Below, piece by piece: positions 48,205 to 56,834 of a stretch of DNA of 64,000 nucleotides. The notes under the pieces were generated by a model. It was not told where the DNA came from. It saw only the letters and a program-made list of their open reading frames with translations, and did not search any database. The stretch lies in contig JBCBSU010000001.1 of the NCBI GenBank assembly GCA_039818985.1, positions 1,080,367 to 1,144,366 on the forward strand, given 5' to 3'. Within the stretch, counting starts at the first letter, position 1, and each line of letters starts with the position of its first letter. Origin of the DNA: Pseudomonadota bacterium (GTDB lineage: Bacteria > Pseudomonadota > Alphaproteobacteria > Sphingomonadales > Sphingomonadaceae). Position numbers and translations under genes: made by a program.

Positions 48205-48668
48205 TTTCGTGTATTCCCCTCCCTTAATCCCTCCCCTGAAGGAGAGGGAGACTTTATAGTCCTCTCCCCTTCAGGGGAGAGGGAAGAGCCGCGTAGCGGC
48301 GAAGGGAGAGGGGAAGTCTCAGTCTTCAGAGCAGAAATCGCCTCTTCGAGCTGCATAAGCATACCTGATAAATTGTTCATAACGTCAGAGTTGGTGAAGC
48401 GGATTACTGCATAGCCTTGCGATGATAAATAGCGGCTGCGTTCCTGATCATAATCTTCTTGCTGAACATGGGTGTCGCCATCGACTTCGACAATAATCTT
48501 CGGATCATTTGATGCAAAATCAGCGATATAATTGCCGATCACCTTTTGCCTGCGAAAAGCGATGCCTTTGAAACGCTTGGCGCGTAGTTCCAGCCATAGC
48601 CTTGTTTCGGGTTCAGACATGTTCTTGCGCATGTGTTTAGCGCGCTCTGTCAGCTTTGAGTCTCGCAC
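48201..48668 (-). CDS. DUF559 (endonuclease-like) protein inserted between trpB and trpA
   Basis: About 155 residues. The DUF559 domain covers residues about 5-115 (MRKNMSEPETRLWLELRAKR, FRRQKVIGNYIADFAS, VDGDTHVQQEDYDQERSRYL), a fold related to Vsr-type nucleases, with the acidic EVDGD and earlier Glu and Asp as candidate catalytic residues. The last 35 or so residues (Ser/Pro/Gly-rich) are translated from the flanking palindromic repeats. GTG at 48666-48668 is a guess; TTG at 48692 and ATG at 48632 are alternatives. Its stop overlaps trpA. Confidence 0.78.
   Translation of the reverse strand: MRDSKLTERAKHMRKNMSEPETRLWLELRAKRFKGIAFRRQKVIGNYIADFASNDPKIIVEVDGDTHVQQEDYDQERSRYLSSQGYAVIRFTNSDVMNNLSGMLMQLEEAISALKTETSPLPSPLRGSSLSPEGERTIKSPSPSGEGLREGNTRK
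48216..48300. repeat. C/G-rich palindromic repeat, copy 2 (inside the DUF559 3' end)
   Basis: 48216-48283 is the inverted copy of 46317-46377, with CCTCCCCTGAAGGAGAGG and CTCTCCCCTTCAGGGGAGAG joined by a TTATAGT spacer. A small hairpin GCCGC-GTA-GCGGC follows at 48288-48300. The whole repeat is read as codons of the DUF559 tail. Confidence 0.8.
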
Positions 48669-48678
48669 TATCTGTACA

Positions 48679-48716
48679 GCCCCCTCTCCCAACCCTCTCC
48701 CCTGAAGGGGAGAGGG
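48679..48716. repeat. C/G-rich palindromic repeat, copy 3 (uninterrupted form)
   Basis: GCCCCCTCTCCCAACC (48679-48694) runs into CCCTCTCCCC-TGAA-GGGGAGAGGG (48693-48716), a perfect 10-bp stem. The same left flank at 46212-46227 is followed by the three-way-junction element instead. The copy sits 3 bases after the trpB stop. Confidence 0.8.
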
Positions 48717-48719
48717 CTT

Positions 48720-49961
48720 TTAGATCTCCACCCCCAGGGCTTCTGCGACGGTGAAGATATCCTTGTCGCCGCGGCCGCAGAGATTGGCGAGAATGATCTG
48801 ATCCTGATCCATTGCCTTGGCCCGCTCGACCACCTTGGCGATGGCGTGGCTCGGTTCGAGCGCAGGGATAATCCCCTCGGTGCGGCACAAGAGCTGGAAG
48901 CCTTCAAGCGCTTCATCATCGGTGCAGCTGTCATATTCGACGCGGCCATTTTCCTTCAACCAGGCATGTTCCGGGCCGATGCCGGGATAGTCGAGGCCAG
49001 CGCTGATCGAATGGCCTTCGGTGATCTGGCCGTCCTCATCCTGCAGCAAATAGGTCTTGTTGCCATGCAAAATGCCCGGCGCGCCGCCGGTCAGGCTGGC
49101 GGCATGGTCATCGCCATCCAGTCCAAGGCCCGCGGCCTCGATGCCGAGCATCTTGACGTCGGGATCATCAAGAAACGGGTGGAACAGGCCCAGCGCATTG
49201 GAGCCGCCACCGATACAGGCGACCAGCAGATTGGGCAGGCGATTGACCCGCTCGAGCATCTGTGCCCGCGCCTCATGGCCGATGACGCTCTGAAAATCGC
49301 GCACCAGTTCGGGATAGGGATGCGGCCCAGCAGCGGTGCCGATGATGTAGAATGTGTCGTGCACATTGGCGACCCAGTCGCGCAGGCCCTCATTCATCGC
49401 GTCTTTGAGCGTCGCGCCGCCGCTGGTGACCGGCACCACCTCGGCACCGAGCAGCTTCATACGGAAGACATTGGGCTGCTGCCGTTCAACATCTTTCGCG
49501 CCCATATAGATGACACAGGGCAGGCCAAAACGCGCGCAGACCGTAGCGGTGGCAACCCCATGCTGGCCCGCGCCGGTCTCGGCGATAATCCGCGTCTTGC
49601 CCATGCGCCTGGCGAGCAGGATCTGGCCGATGCAATTGTTGATCTTGTGCGCGCCGGTATGGTTCAGCTCATCGCGCTTGAACCAGATTTGCGCGCCTTT
49701 GCCCTTAGGCGCGTCCTTGCGGACCTCCTCGGTCAGCCGCTCGGCGTAATAGAGCGGGCTAGGGCGCCCGACATAATGTTCGAGCAGATCGTCAAACTCT
49801 TCGGCAAAGGCGGGATCATCCTGCGCCGCGCGATATTCCTTCTCCAGATCGAGGATCAGCGGCATCAGCGTCTCGGCGACATAGCGACCGCCATAATCGC
49901 CAAAATGCCCGCGATCATCGGGCTGGTTGGTGAAGGAGTTGGGGGCAGGGGTTTTGTTCAC
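48720..49961 (-). CDS. trpB: Tryptophan synthase beta subunit
   Basis: A 413-residue PLP enzyme joining indole to serine. The PLP lysine is in [11 protein letters not shown]. The Gly-rich phosphate loop is [10 protein letters not shown], and the catalytic Glu lies in [10 protein letters not shown]. The start is GTG (49959-49961). It ends 3 bases before repeat copy 3, which could act as a terminator or stabilise the trpB 3' end, and it begins 9 bases from inverted-repeat element B. Confidence 0.97.
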   Translation of the reverse strand: MNKTPAPNSFTNQPDDRGHFGDYGGRYVAETLMPLILDLEKEYRAAQDDPAFAEEFDDLLEHYVGRPSPLYYAERLTEEVRKDAPKGKGAQIWFKRDELNHTGAHKINNCIGQILLARRMGKTRIIAETGAGQHGVATATVCARFGLPCVIYMGAKDVERQQPNVFRMKLLGAEVVPVTSGGATLKDAMNEGLRDWVANVHDTFYIIGTAAGPHPYPELVRDFQSVIGHEARAQMLERVNRLPNLLVACIGGGSNALGLFHPFLDDPDVKMLGIEAAGLGLDGDDHAASLTGGAPGILHGNKTYLLQDEDGQITEGHSISAGLDYPGIGPEHAWLKENGRVEYDSCTDDEALEGFQLLCRTEGIIPALEPSHAIAKVVERAKAMDQDQIILANLCGRGDKDIFTVAEALGVEI

Positions 49962-49969
49962 AATGAAAT

Positions 49970-50046
49970 CCGTTCGCCCTGAGCCTGTCGAAGGGCTGTT
50001 CTTTATATGTAAAAGTGCGGGGCTTCGACAAGCTCAGCCCGAACGG
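49970..50046. repeat. Inverted-repeat element B, bounded by CCGTTCG/CGAACGG
   Basis: Arms 49970-49996 and 50020-50046 (27 bases each) are complementary at about 22 positions. The core words are CTGAGCCTGTCGAAG and CTTCGACAAGCTCAG, around an AT-rich centre. It fills the trpF-trpB gap. The right arm overlaps the last 13 bases of trpF, so the TrpF C-terminus is partly repeat-derived. Confidence 0.78.
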
Positions 50047-50690
50047 GAAGAACTCTCAAAGTCCCGCACCGCTTGGCAAAAGGCGTGGATTTTGTCCATA
50101 TCTTTCACACCCGGCGCGCTTTCAACACCGGAGGAGACATCCACCAGCGGCGCGTTGGTCACAGCGAGCGCTTCGCCGACATTCTCCGGTGATAAACCTC
50201 CGGCCAGCCCCCAATCCACCTGATGCTGATGATCGGCGAGCAGCGACCAGTCAAAGCTGGCGCCGGTACCACCGGGCAGGGCTCTTGCAGGTGCATCAAA
50301 CAGCAACAGGTCCGCCGCATCATGATAGCGGGCCGAGCGTTCCAGTGTCCCGGCATCGCGCAGCCCCACTGCTTTCCAAACGCCAATGCCTGTCCTTTCG
50401 CGGACCGCGCGCAGCCATTCGGGTTTTTCGCTGCCATGGAACTGGACGATATCGGGTCTGACGGTGACAATGGCATGCCCGGTCAGTGCGGGCTCGGTAT
50501 TGACCAGCAGCAGCACTGTCCTGATCCGTTTCCCTGCATGGGCACGCAGCTCTGCCGCGCGCTCCAGCGACACATGGCGCGGGCTTTTGGGGAAATGTAC
50601 CAGACCGATATGGCTGGCACCGGCCTCGATAGCCGCGTCGATGCTATCTTCCCGGGACAGTCCGCAAATCTTGATTTCTACAGGATTCAT
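50034..50690 (-). CDS. trpF: Phosphoribosylanthranilate isomerase
   Basis: A 218-residue TIM-barrel enzyme of tryptophan synthesis. The general base Cys is in KICGLSRED near the N-terminus, and the acid Asp in LVDVSSGVES near the C-terminus. The ATG at 50688-50690 is preferred over a TTG three codons upstream. The final residues (SSSRSG) are coded in part by repeat element B. Confidence 0.95.
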   Translation of the reverse strand: MNPVEIKICGLSREDSIDAAIEAGASHIGLVHFPKSPRHVSLERAAELRAHAGKRIRTVLLLVNTEPALTGHAIVTVRPDIVQFHGSEKPEWLRAVRERTGIGVWKAVGLRDAGTLERSARYHDAADLLLFDAPARALPGGTGASFDWSLLADHQHQVDWGLAGGLSPENVGEALAVTNAPLVDVSSGVESAPGVKDMDKIHAFCQAVRDFESSSRSG

Positions 50691-50767
50691 GTTGTTCAAA
50701 CTGATATGGTCGGGTTAGAAAATATCAGGCTTTTATCTGAGTGCAACGAGGACTCGGGGGTGTTGAA

Positions 50768-51193
50768 ATGAAAAAGATTCTTGCGCCATTTGTCCTGATA
50801 TTCCTGCTTGTCGCCTGTTCCGCCCTTAGTGAAGGCACCGAGAAAGGCGAGCAATATGTTTCGAAATTTCATAAGCTCTACAATGCCCAAGACTATGACG
50901 CGATGTACAGAACGGCATCCGAGGAATACCGCGAAGTCACCGCAAAAGATTTCCATAAGCGTCTGTTCAAGACACTGGAACGCAGGCTGGGGCAAGTCAC
51001 TGGCAAGACCCGCACCGGATGGAGAGTGAATGCGGGAACAGGCGGAACCATTATCAACCTCGCCTATGATACCGACTTCGCTTTAGCCAAAGGGCAGGAA
51101 ACCTTTGTCATCAGGCTGCGCGATGGCAAGGCAGAATTGTTGTCATATAATGTCAACTCCCCGGCTTTGATGATTGAGCTTGAAGAAAATTAA
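50768..51193 (+). CDS. DUF4019-like lipoprotein
   Basis: A 141-residue lipoprotein (signal ending LLVAC). The mature part matches the small NTF2-like DUF4019/DUF3887 group, with QYVSKFHKLYNAQDYDAMY and KDFHKRLFKTLERRLG. Function unknown. It is on the plus strand within a minus-strand biosynthetic block and overlaps the pyrF stop by 4 bases. Confidence 0.75.
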   Translation: MKKILAPFVLIFLLVACSALSEGTEKGEQYVSKFHKLYNAQDYDAMYRTASEEYREVTAKDFHKRLFKTLERRLGQVTGKTRTGWRVNAGTGGTIINLAYDTDFALAKGQETFVIRLRDGKAELLSYNVNSPALMIELEEN

Positions 51194-51864
51194 AGCGTTG
51201 CCTCAATTGCGCGTGCAGCCTGGGCAGGATCGTCGGCGCGGCTGATCGGGCGACCGATAACCAGCACCGATGCGCCGTCATCGCGGGCCTGCCTGGGGGT
51301 AACGGCGCGTTTCTGGTCACCCATATCGCTGCCTGCCGGTCGCAGGCCGGGGACGACGAAAAAGCCGCGCTTCCACTGCTTGTGCACCGCGCCGACTTCA
51401 TGGCCGGAGCAGACAATGCCGTCGACACCGGCACTTTCGGCGAGTTCGGCGAGCCGCATCACCTGATCATGAGTCTCCCGCTGATAGCCGATCTGGTCCA
51501 TGTCATTACCATCGAGGCTGGTGAGCAGGGTCACAGCGACGACCTTGGTATTCGCGCCGGCCGCAGCCTTGGCATCTTCCAGCATGGCGCGACCGCCAGC
51601 GGCGTGGACGGTCACGATTGCCGGTTCGAGCACATGGATCGCCTGCATCGCCGAGGCGACGGTGTTGGGGATGTCGTGCAGTTTCAGATCGAGAAAAATC
51701 GGCAGACCGATATGCGTCATCTCATGCACGCCATGATGGCCATGGGCGCAAAAAAACTCGAGGCCCAATTTGATCCCGCCAATATGGCCCTCGACCGACT
51801 TGGCCAGTGCCAGCGCCCGATCAAGATCGGGGACATCCATGGCGAGATAGATCGGGTTGCTCAT
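51190..51864 (-). CDS. pyrF: Orotidine 5'-phosphate decarboxylase
   Basis: A 224-residue enzyme making UMP. The catalytic Lys/Asp array is FLDLKLHDIPNTV, and VVPGLRPAGSDMGDQKR supplies the phosphate loop. It is co-oriented with lapA upstream and trpF downstream. The lapA-pyrF-trpF order is conserved in relatives. Confidence 0.96.
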   Translation of the reverse strand: MSNPIYLAMDVPDLDRALALAKSVEGHIGGIKLGLEFFCAHGHHGVHEMTHIGLPIFLDLKLHDIPNTVASAMQAIHVLEPAIVTVHAAGGRAMLEDAKAAAGANTKVVAVTLLTSLDGNDMDQIGYQRETHDQVMRLAELAESAGVDGIVCSGHEVGAVHKQWKRGFFVVPGLRPAGSDMGDQKRAVTPRQARDDGASVLVIGRPISRADDPAQAARAIEATL

Positions 51865-51903
51865 AAACGATATGCTTTCCGGATAAGGCCTGTTGTTTCG
51901 AGC

Positions 51904-52209
51904 CTATTGTGTCGGGTCTGATTCCAGCGGGGATTTCGGTTCTGCTGCTGATGTCGTTGACACCGGAGGGGTTTCAAGGCGATTTTCAAGCGTTGCTATG
52001 CGCCGGTTTTTGCGCCAGCGCGAACCGCGATAGAGCAGCCACATTGGTACAAAACCAAGAAGGAAGGAGCCGATGATCAGCATTGGCAGCTTGGTATCAA
52101 GCAGTGTGTCGCTCCAGATTTTTACGGTGACATCATTCCAGTTATTATAGGAGAAGGCGACCAGCAAAATGGCCAGCAATACCCAGAATAACGTCTTGAT
52201 AAACTGCAT
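51904..52209 (-). CDS. lapA: LapA (DUF1049) inner-membrane protein
   Basis: A 101-residue protein with two membrane segments (about 5-20 and 43-62) and a basic cytoplasmic end of the LapA domain (YRGSRWRKNRR). In enterobacteria LapA works with LapB in LPS assembly control, but alphaproteobacteria keep only the LapA-domain part, so the role here is inferred. A Pro/Ser-rich tail follows. Confidence 0.87.
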   Translation of the reverse strand: MQFIKTLFWVLLAILLVAFSYNNWNDVTVKIWSDTLLDTKLPMLIIGSFLLGFVPMWLLYRGSRWRKNRRIATLENRLETPPVSTTSAAEPKSPLESDPTQ

Positions 52210-52303
52210 GTCTCACCTTTCACCCTGACGTTCAGCGCCGGTTTTTGTCACCATAACCGGGCTTGGCCGCGTTGGCGAGTCTGCGGCCATCTGGCAAGCG
52301 AAT

Positions 52304-53602
52304 CTAGCCAAACACCCGTGCAAAAATGGTGTCGACATGCTTGAAATGATAGTCGAGCGTGAATTTCTCGCGCAGATCGTCTTCGCTGATCCTGGCTGTG
52401 ACATCGTCATCCGCCAGCAGCAGATCGAGCAGCGATAGCTGACCATCGCTTTCCCACACCTGCATCGCATTGCGCTGGACGATGCGATAGGCGTCCTCAC
52501 GGCTAATGCCTGCCTGGGTCAGCGCCAGCAACACCCGCTGCGAGTGCACCAGACCGCCCATGCGGTCGAGATTTTTCTGCATCCGTTCAGGATAAATCAG
52601 CAGCTTGTCGATGACCCCGGTCAGACGGCGCAGGGCAAAGTCCAGCGTAATTGTAGCGTCGGGGCCGATAAAGCGCTCGACCGAGCTGTGCGAGATATCG
52701 CGCTCATGCCACAAAGCGACATTCTCCATCGCGGGCAGGGCATGGCTGCGCACCATGCGGGCAAGGCCGGTGAGATTCTCGGTCAGTACCGGATTGCGCT
52801 TGTGCGGCATGGCGCTGGAGCCTTTCTGGCCTGGAGAGAAATATTCCTCCGCTTCCAGCACCTCGGTGCGCTGCAAATGGCGGATTTCGGTGGCCAGCCG
52901 CTCGATAGAAGAGGCAATCACAGCAAGAGTCGCGAAATATTGCGCATGGCGGTCGCGGGGTATCACCTGGGTGGAAACCGGTTCCAGTTCCAACCCCATT
53001 TTTTCGGCGACATGCGCTTCGACTTTCGGGTCGATATTGGCGAAAGTTCCGACGGCGCCGCTTATCGCACAGGTGGCAATCTCCTTGCGCGCGGCAACCA
53101 GCCGCTCACGGCCCCGGTCAAACTCTGCATAGGCTTGTGCCAGTTTCAGGCCGAAGGTGGTCGGTTCTGCATGGATGCCATGGCTACGGCCGATGGTCGC
53201 GGTATAGCGATGCTCCTCGGCGCGGCGTTTCAGCGCGGCGAGCAGCGCGTCCATATCGGCGAGCAAGATATCGCTGGCCCGGGCCAGTTGCACCGAAAGA
53301 CAGGTATCGAGCACGTCCGAGCTGGTCATGCCCTGATGCATGAACCGTGCCTCATCGCCGACATTTTCCGCGACATTGGTGAGGAAAGCGATGACATCAT
53401 GCTTGACCTCCGCCTCGATCGCATCAATCCGTGCGACATCAAAAGCGCCACGCTCCCATATCGCCTTGGCCGCCTCTTTCGGCACCACGCCCAGCTCCGC
53501 CAGCGCGTCGGTGGCATGTGCCTCGATCTCGAACCAGATGCGGAATTTCGCTTCCGGTTCCCAGATGACGGTCATATCGGGATGGGCATAGCGTGGAACC
53601 AT
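52304..53602 (-). CDS. purB: Adenylosuccinate lyase
   Basis: A 432-residue enzyme acting twice in purine synthesis. The family signature GSSAMPHKRNP contains the catalytic serine loop. MTSSDVLDT and GRSHGIHAEPTTFG complete the three conserved regions, with the catalytic His in the last. The 94 bases downstream to lapA hold no feature I can name. Confidence 0.97.
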   Translation of the reverse strand: MVPRYAHPDMTVIWEPEAKFRIWFEIEAHATDALAELGVVPKEAAKAIWERGAFDVARIDAIEAEVKHDVIAFLTNVAENVGDEARFMHQGMTSSDVLDTCLSVQLARASDILLADMDALLAALKRRAEEHRYTATIGRSHGIHAEPTTFGLKLAQAYAEFDRGRERLVAARKEIATCAISGAVGTFANIDPKVEAHVAEKMGLELEPVSTQVIPRDRHAQYFATLAVIASSIERLATEIRHLQRTEVLEAEEYFSPGQKGSSAMPHKRNPVLTENLTGLARMVRSHALPAMENVALWHERDISHSSVERFIGPDATITLDFALRRLTGVIDKLLIYPERMQKNLDRMGGLVHSQRVLLALTQAGISREDAYRIVQRNAMQVWESDGQLSLLDLLLADDDVTARISEDDLREKFTLDYHFKHVDTIFARVFG

Positions 53603-53804
53603 GGCAGGCTTGTCTTTCTGGCTGGAATGAAGCGTTGGCGGCTCGCTAGCAGGATGGTGGGATCATCGCAATTGCCGAACATTTATTACGGCTAAGCAAC
53701 GATTTTTGCCGGGTTTTTCGCTGGCAATTTGGCGCGCCATGACTAGTCTTCGCACCTGCATAGCACGGGCGGGGATGGCGCAGCGCAACCAAAAGGGGAG
53801 TGAG

Positions 53805-55988
53805 ATGACCGATGCTCCGGTAACAGTCGCGTCGCAGACGGTGGAAGAACTCTCGCCCTTTGTCCGCATTACCTTGCGCATCTGGCTCAAAATCTATGGC
53901 TCGGTTGTCGGTCTGTTGCGCCCGTTTTTCGATCTGTTGGTGCGGTTGACCATTGCCTTTGCACTGTTCCGTTCGGGCATTGTCAAAGCCTTTGACTGGG
54001 ACACAGCCCTGACACTGGCAACGCTGGAATATCCGGTCGGGTTTATGGCACCAGCGTCAGCGGCGCTTATCGGCATCATCATCGAACTGGCAGGCGCACT
54101 GCTGCTGGCGCTGGGCCTGTTGACGCGCAGCGCAGCAATAGCGGTGGCGCTGCTGCTGGGGATTAGCCAGGCGGTGTATATCCCGACTGATGTCAACCTG
54201 TTCACCATTGGCTTCATGGCGTGGTATGTGGTTCACGGTGCAGGTGCGTTTTCACTCGATCGCCTGTTGGCGCGAGGTCTGGCCGGCAGTGCATTGCCGC
54301 TGGCACCGTCTTTGATCCGCCTTGGCACGATATCACGCAACCATGTCTCGCCGCTGCTGCTATGGTTGTTCCGGCTGTGGATCGCGTTGACGCTGCTGAT
54401 TGCCGCCGATGTGCTGCCCGATCTGGCCAATGCCCAATTTTTTCCTTCGGGCAGCTTTGCGCCATTGCCAGCATTGTTGGCGATCACCTTGGCAGTCTTT
54501 GCGCTTGTTGGCTTTTGCATGCCGGTGGTCAGCCTGGCGCTGTTGCTGAGCCTGACCGGGGCGCAATTCATGGCGTTCAACCCGGCACTGACCATGTTGG
54601 CGATGTTGTTCGTGCTGATCTTTCTGTTTTTCGGTGCCGGTTATATGTCTGTAGATCGCTGGCTCTATGGCTGGCTGCAGCGCCATGTGCTGTTCGACCG
54701 GCGGATTGACCAGGTGCCCGCGCATTGGCCGCATGTCGTGATCGTCGGTGGCGGCTTTGGTGGAATTGCCTGCGTTGCCGAGCTGAAGCGGTTGCCGGTG
54801 CGCATCACCCTGATCGACCGCAACAATTATCATCTGTTCCAGCCGTTGCTCTATCAGATTGCTACAGCGGGACTGTCACCCGCCGATGTCGCGACCCCGA
54901 TTCGCAGCCTGTACCGTGAGGATGGCAATGTCCGGGTGCTGCTCGGTGAGGTTTCGGCGGTCGATAAGGCGGCCAAAACCATATGCTGCAACGAAACCGA
55001 TATCGGCTTTGACTGGCTTGTGCTCGCCACCGGCGCTTCGCACAGCTATTTCGGCAAGGATCAATGGGCTCCCTATGCACCGGGGCTCAAGCGGATCGAG
55101 GATGCGGTGGCGGTAAGGGCGCATGTGCTGCGCGCCTTTGAAAGAGCCGAGGCGTGCAGTGATCCTGCAGAAATCGACCGGCTGCTGACCTTTGTCATAG
55201 TCGGCGCAGGACCGACCGGGGTGGAGCTGGCCGGAGCAATTGCCGAGCTGGCACGGTACGGACTGAAAAACGAATATCGCAATTTCGATCCGGCGGATAC
55301 ACGGGTTAAGCTGGTGCAATCAGGTCCCCGCATCCTGCCGGCTTTCCCGGAGGATCTTTCCGAAAAGGCAGCCGATTCGCTGCGCGCTTTGGGCGTCGAG
55401 ATCATGCTCGGCGGCCGGGTCACCGATATTCAGGCAGATCATGTCATGGTTGGCGATGTGCGCATCGATACCCAGACCGTGCTCTGGGCCGCTGGGGTGG
55501 TGGCCTCGCCTGCTGCGAAATGGCTGGATGCCGAGGCCGACCGGTCGGGCCGAGTCATGGTCGATGATCATCTGCGCGTAAATGGCCACAGCCATATCTT
55601 CGCCATTGGGGATACCGCCGCCAGCATGGCCTGGGATGGAAAGCCTGTTCCGGGGCTGGCACCGGCGGCGAAACAGGCGGGCAAATATGTCAGCCGGATG
55701 ATACACGCTGCGCTGACAGAAGCACCACAGCCGCCGCCCTTTGCCTATGTCCATCAGGGGAGCCTGGCGACGATCGGTCGCAAATCCGCGATTGCCGATT
55801 TCGGTTGGACCAAATTGTCCGGGGCTCTGGCATGGTGGCTATGGGGCCTGGTGCATGTCGGATTCCTTGTCGGCGTGAGGAACCGGCTGGCAGTGATTGT
55901 CAACTGGGGCTGGAATTATTTCACGCTGCAGCTCGGTATCCGGCTGATTACGGGCAAAACACCTGACGCGCCCGAGGATACGGCCTAA
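53805..55988 (+). CDS. DoxX-type membrane domain fused to type II NADH dehydrogenase
   Basis: A 727-residue fusion. Residues about 30-270 hold about seven membrane segments of DoxX type (LTIAFALFRSGIVKAFDWDTA; LAGALLLALGLLTRSAAIAV). From about 305 onward comes an NDH-2 flavoprotein: FAD motif VVIVGGGFGGIACVAEL, DRNNYHLFQPLLYQ, NAD motif VIVGAGPTGVELAGAIAEL and GDTAASM. It should oxidise NADH into the quinone pool while being anchored by its own DoxX domain. The ATG at 53805 has AGGGGAG 4 bases upstream. Confidence 0.92.
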   Translation: MTDAPVTVASQTVEELSPFVRITLRIWLKIYGSVVGLLRPFFDLLVRLTIAFALFRSGIVKAFDWDTALTLATLEYPVGFMAPASAALIGIIIELAGALLLALGLLTRSAAIAVALLLGISQAVYIPTDVNLFTIGFMAWYVVHGAGAFSLDRLLARGLAGSALPLAPSLIRLGTISRNHVSPLLLWLFRLWIALTLLIAADVLPDLANAQFFPSGSFAPLPALLAITLAVFALVGFCMPVVSLALLLSLTGAQFMAFNPALTMLAMLFVLIFLFFGAGYMSVDRWLYGWLQRHVLFDRRIDQVPAHWPHVVIVGGGFGGIACVAELKRLPVRITLIDRNNYHLFQPLLYQIATAGLSPADVATPIRSLYREDGNVRVLLGEVSAVDKAAKTICCNETDIGFDWLVLATGASHSYFGKDQWAPYAPGLKRIEDAVAVRAHVLRAFERAEACSDPAEIDRLLTFVIVGAGPTGVELAGAIAELARYGLKNEYRNFDPADTRVKLVQSGPRILPAFPEDLSEKAADSLRALGVEIMLGGRVTDIQADHVMVGDVRIDTQTVLWAAGVVASPAAKWLDAEADRSGRVMVDDHLRVNGHSHIFAIGDTAASMAWDGKPVPGLAPAAKQAGKYVSRMIHAALTEAPQPPPFAYVHQGSLATIGRKSAIADFGWTKLSGALAWWLWGLVHVGFLVGVRNRLAVIVNWGWNYFTLQLGIRLITGKTPDAPEDTA

Positions 55989-56001
55989 CGGCTGACTCTT
56001 G

Positions 56002-56733
56002 TTAAATCAGCCCCTCAGCCTTCATGCTGACATGGCCGTCGCGACCGATGATGATATGGTCATGCACAGTGATATTCAGCCGCCGTCCCGCTTCGGAAAT
56101 GTCGCGGGTGATGGCGATATCCTGGCGACTGGGCGATGGGTCGCCGCTGGGATGATTATGCACCAGAATCAATGACACCGCGCCCAGTTCCAGCGCGCGC
56201 TGGATCACCTGACGGGTATAGATGGCCGCTTCATCGACCGAACCGTCGGTGCTTTTTTCGTCACTGATCAGCATGTTGCGGCTATTGAGATAGAGAATGC
56301 GCACGCGCTCGACAGTGAGATGCGCCATATCGGCACGCAAATAGTCGAGCAATGCCTGCCAGCTGCCGATGACCGGCTGATTGACTACGGGTTCGCGCAG
56401 CAGCCGCAGCGCCGCCACTTGGGCTATTTTCAGTGCCGCAACACTGGTTTCACCGAGACCCGGCACTTGCATCAAGGCGCGGCTGTCGGCGCTCAGCACT
56501 GCAGCCAATGTGCCGAAGCGCGCGATCACCGCCTTGGCCAGTGGCTTGGTGTCGCGCCGGGGTATCGCCAGTGCCAGCAGATATTCAATCACCTCATGGT
56601 CTAGCAGAGCGGTGTCGTCCTGACCGAGCAGACGCTGGCGCAGCCGTGCGCGATGGCCGACGCCGGTTTCCGCAGAATCGGTCTTTGGCACCTCGGGAAA
56701 CAGGGGCGCAGAAGCGGCAGCCTTGTCGGTCAT
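56002..56733 (-). CDS. radC: RadC family JAB-domain protein
   Basis: A 243-residue protein. An N-terminal helix-hairpin-helix region (about 45-110, QVPGLGETSVAALK) precedes the JAMM metalloprotease-like motif LILVHNHPSGDPSPSRQD. The old DNA-repair assignment is doubtful, and the true activity is unknown. It is 13 bases from the convergent NDH-2 gene. Confidence 0.93.
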   Translation of the reverse strand: MTDKAAASAPLFPEVPKTDSAETGVGHRARLRQRLLGQDDTALLDHEVIEYLLALAIPRRDTKPLAKAVIARFGTLAAVLSADSRALMQVPGLGETSVAALKIAQVAALRLLREPVVNQPVIGSWQALLDYLRADMAHLTVERVRILYLNSRNMLISDEKSTDGSVDEAAIYTRQVIQRALELGAVSLILVHNHPSGDPSPSRQDIAITRDISEAGRRLNITVHDHIIIGRDGHVSMKAEGLI

Positions 56734-56834
56734 CTTTGTCCCTTAACGCATATTGAACGCTGACTATAGCCGATATTCGGGCCCGGTTCATTGTCGATTG
56801 CACATGTTGGGCTTTTTGCGCAATAGAAGTGGCC

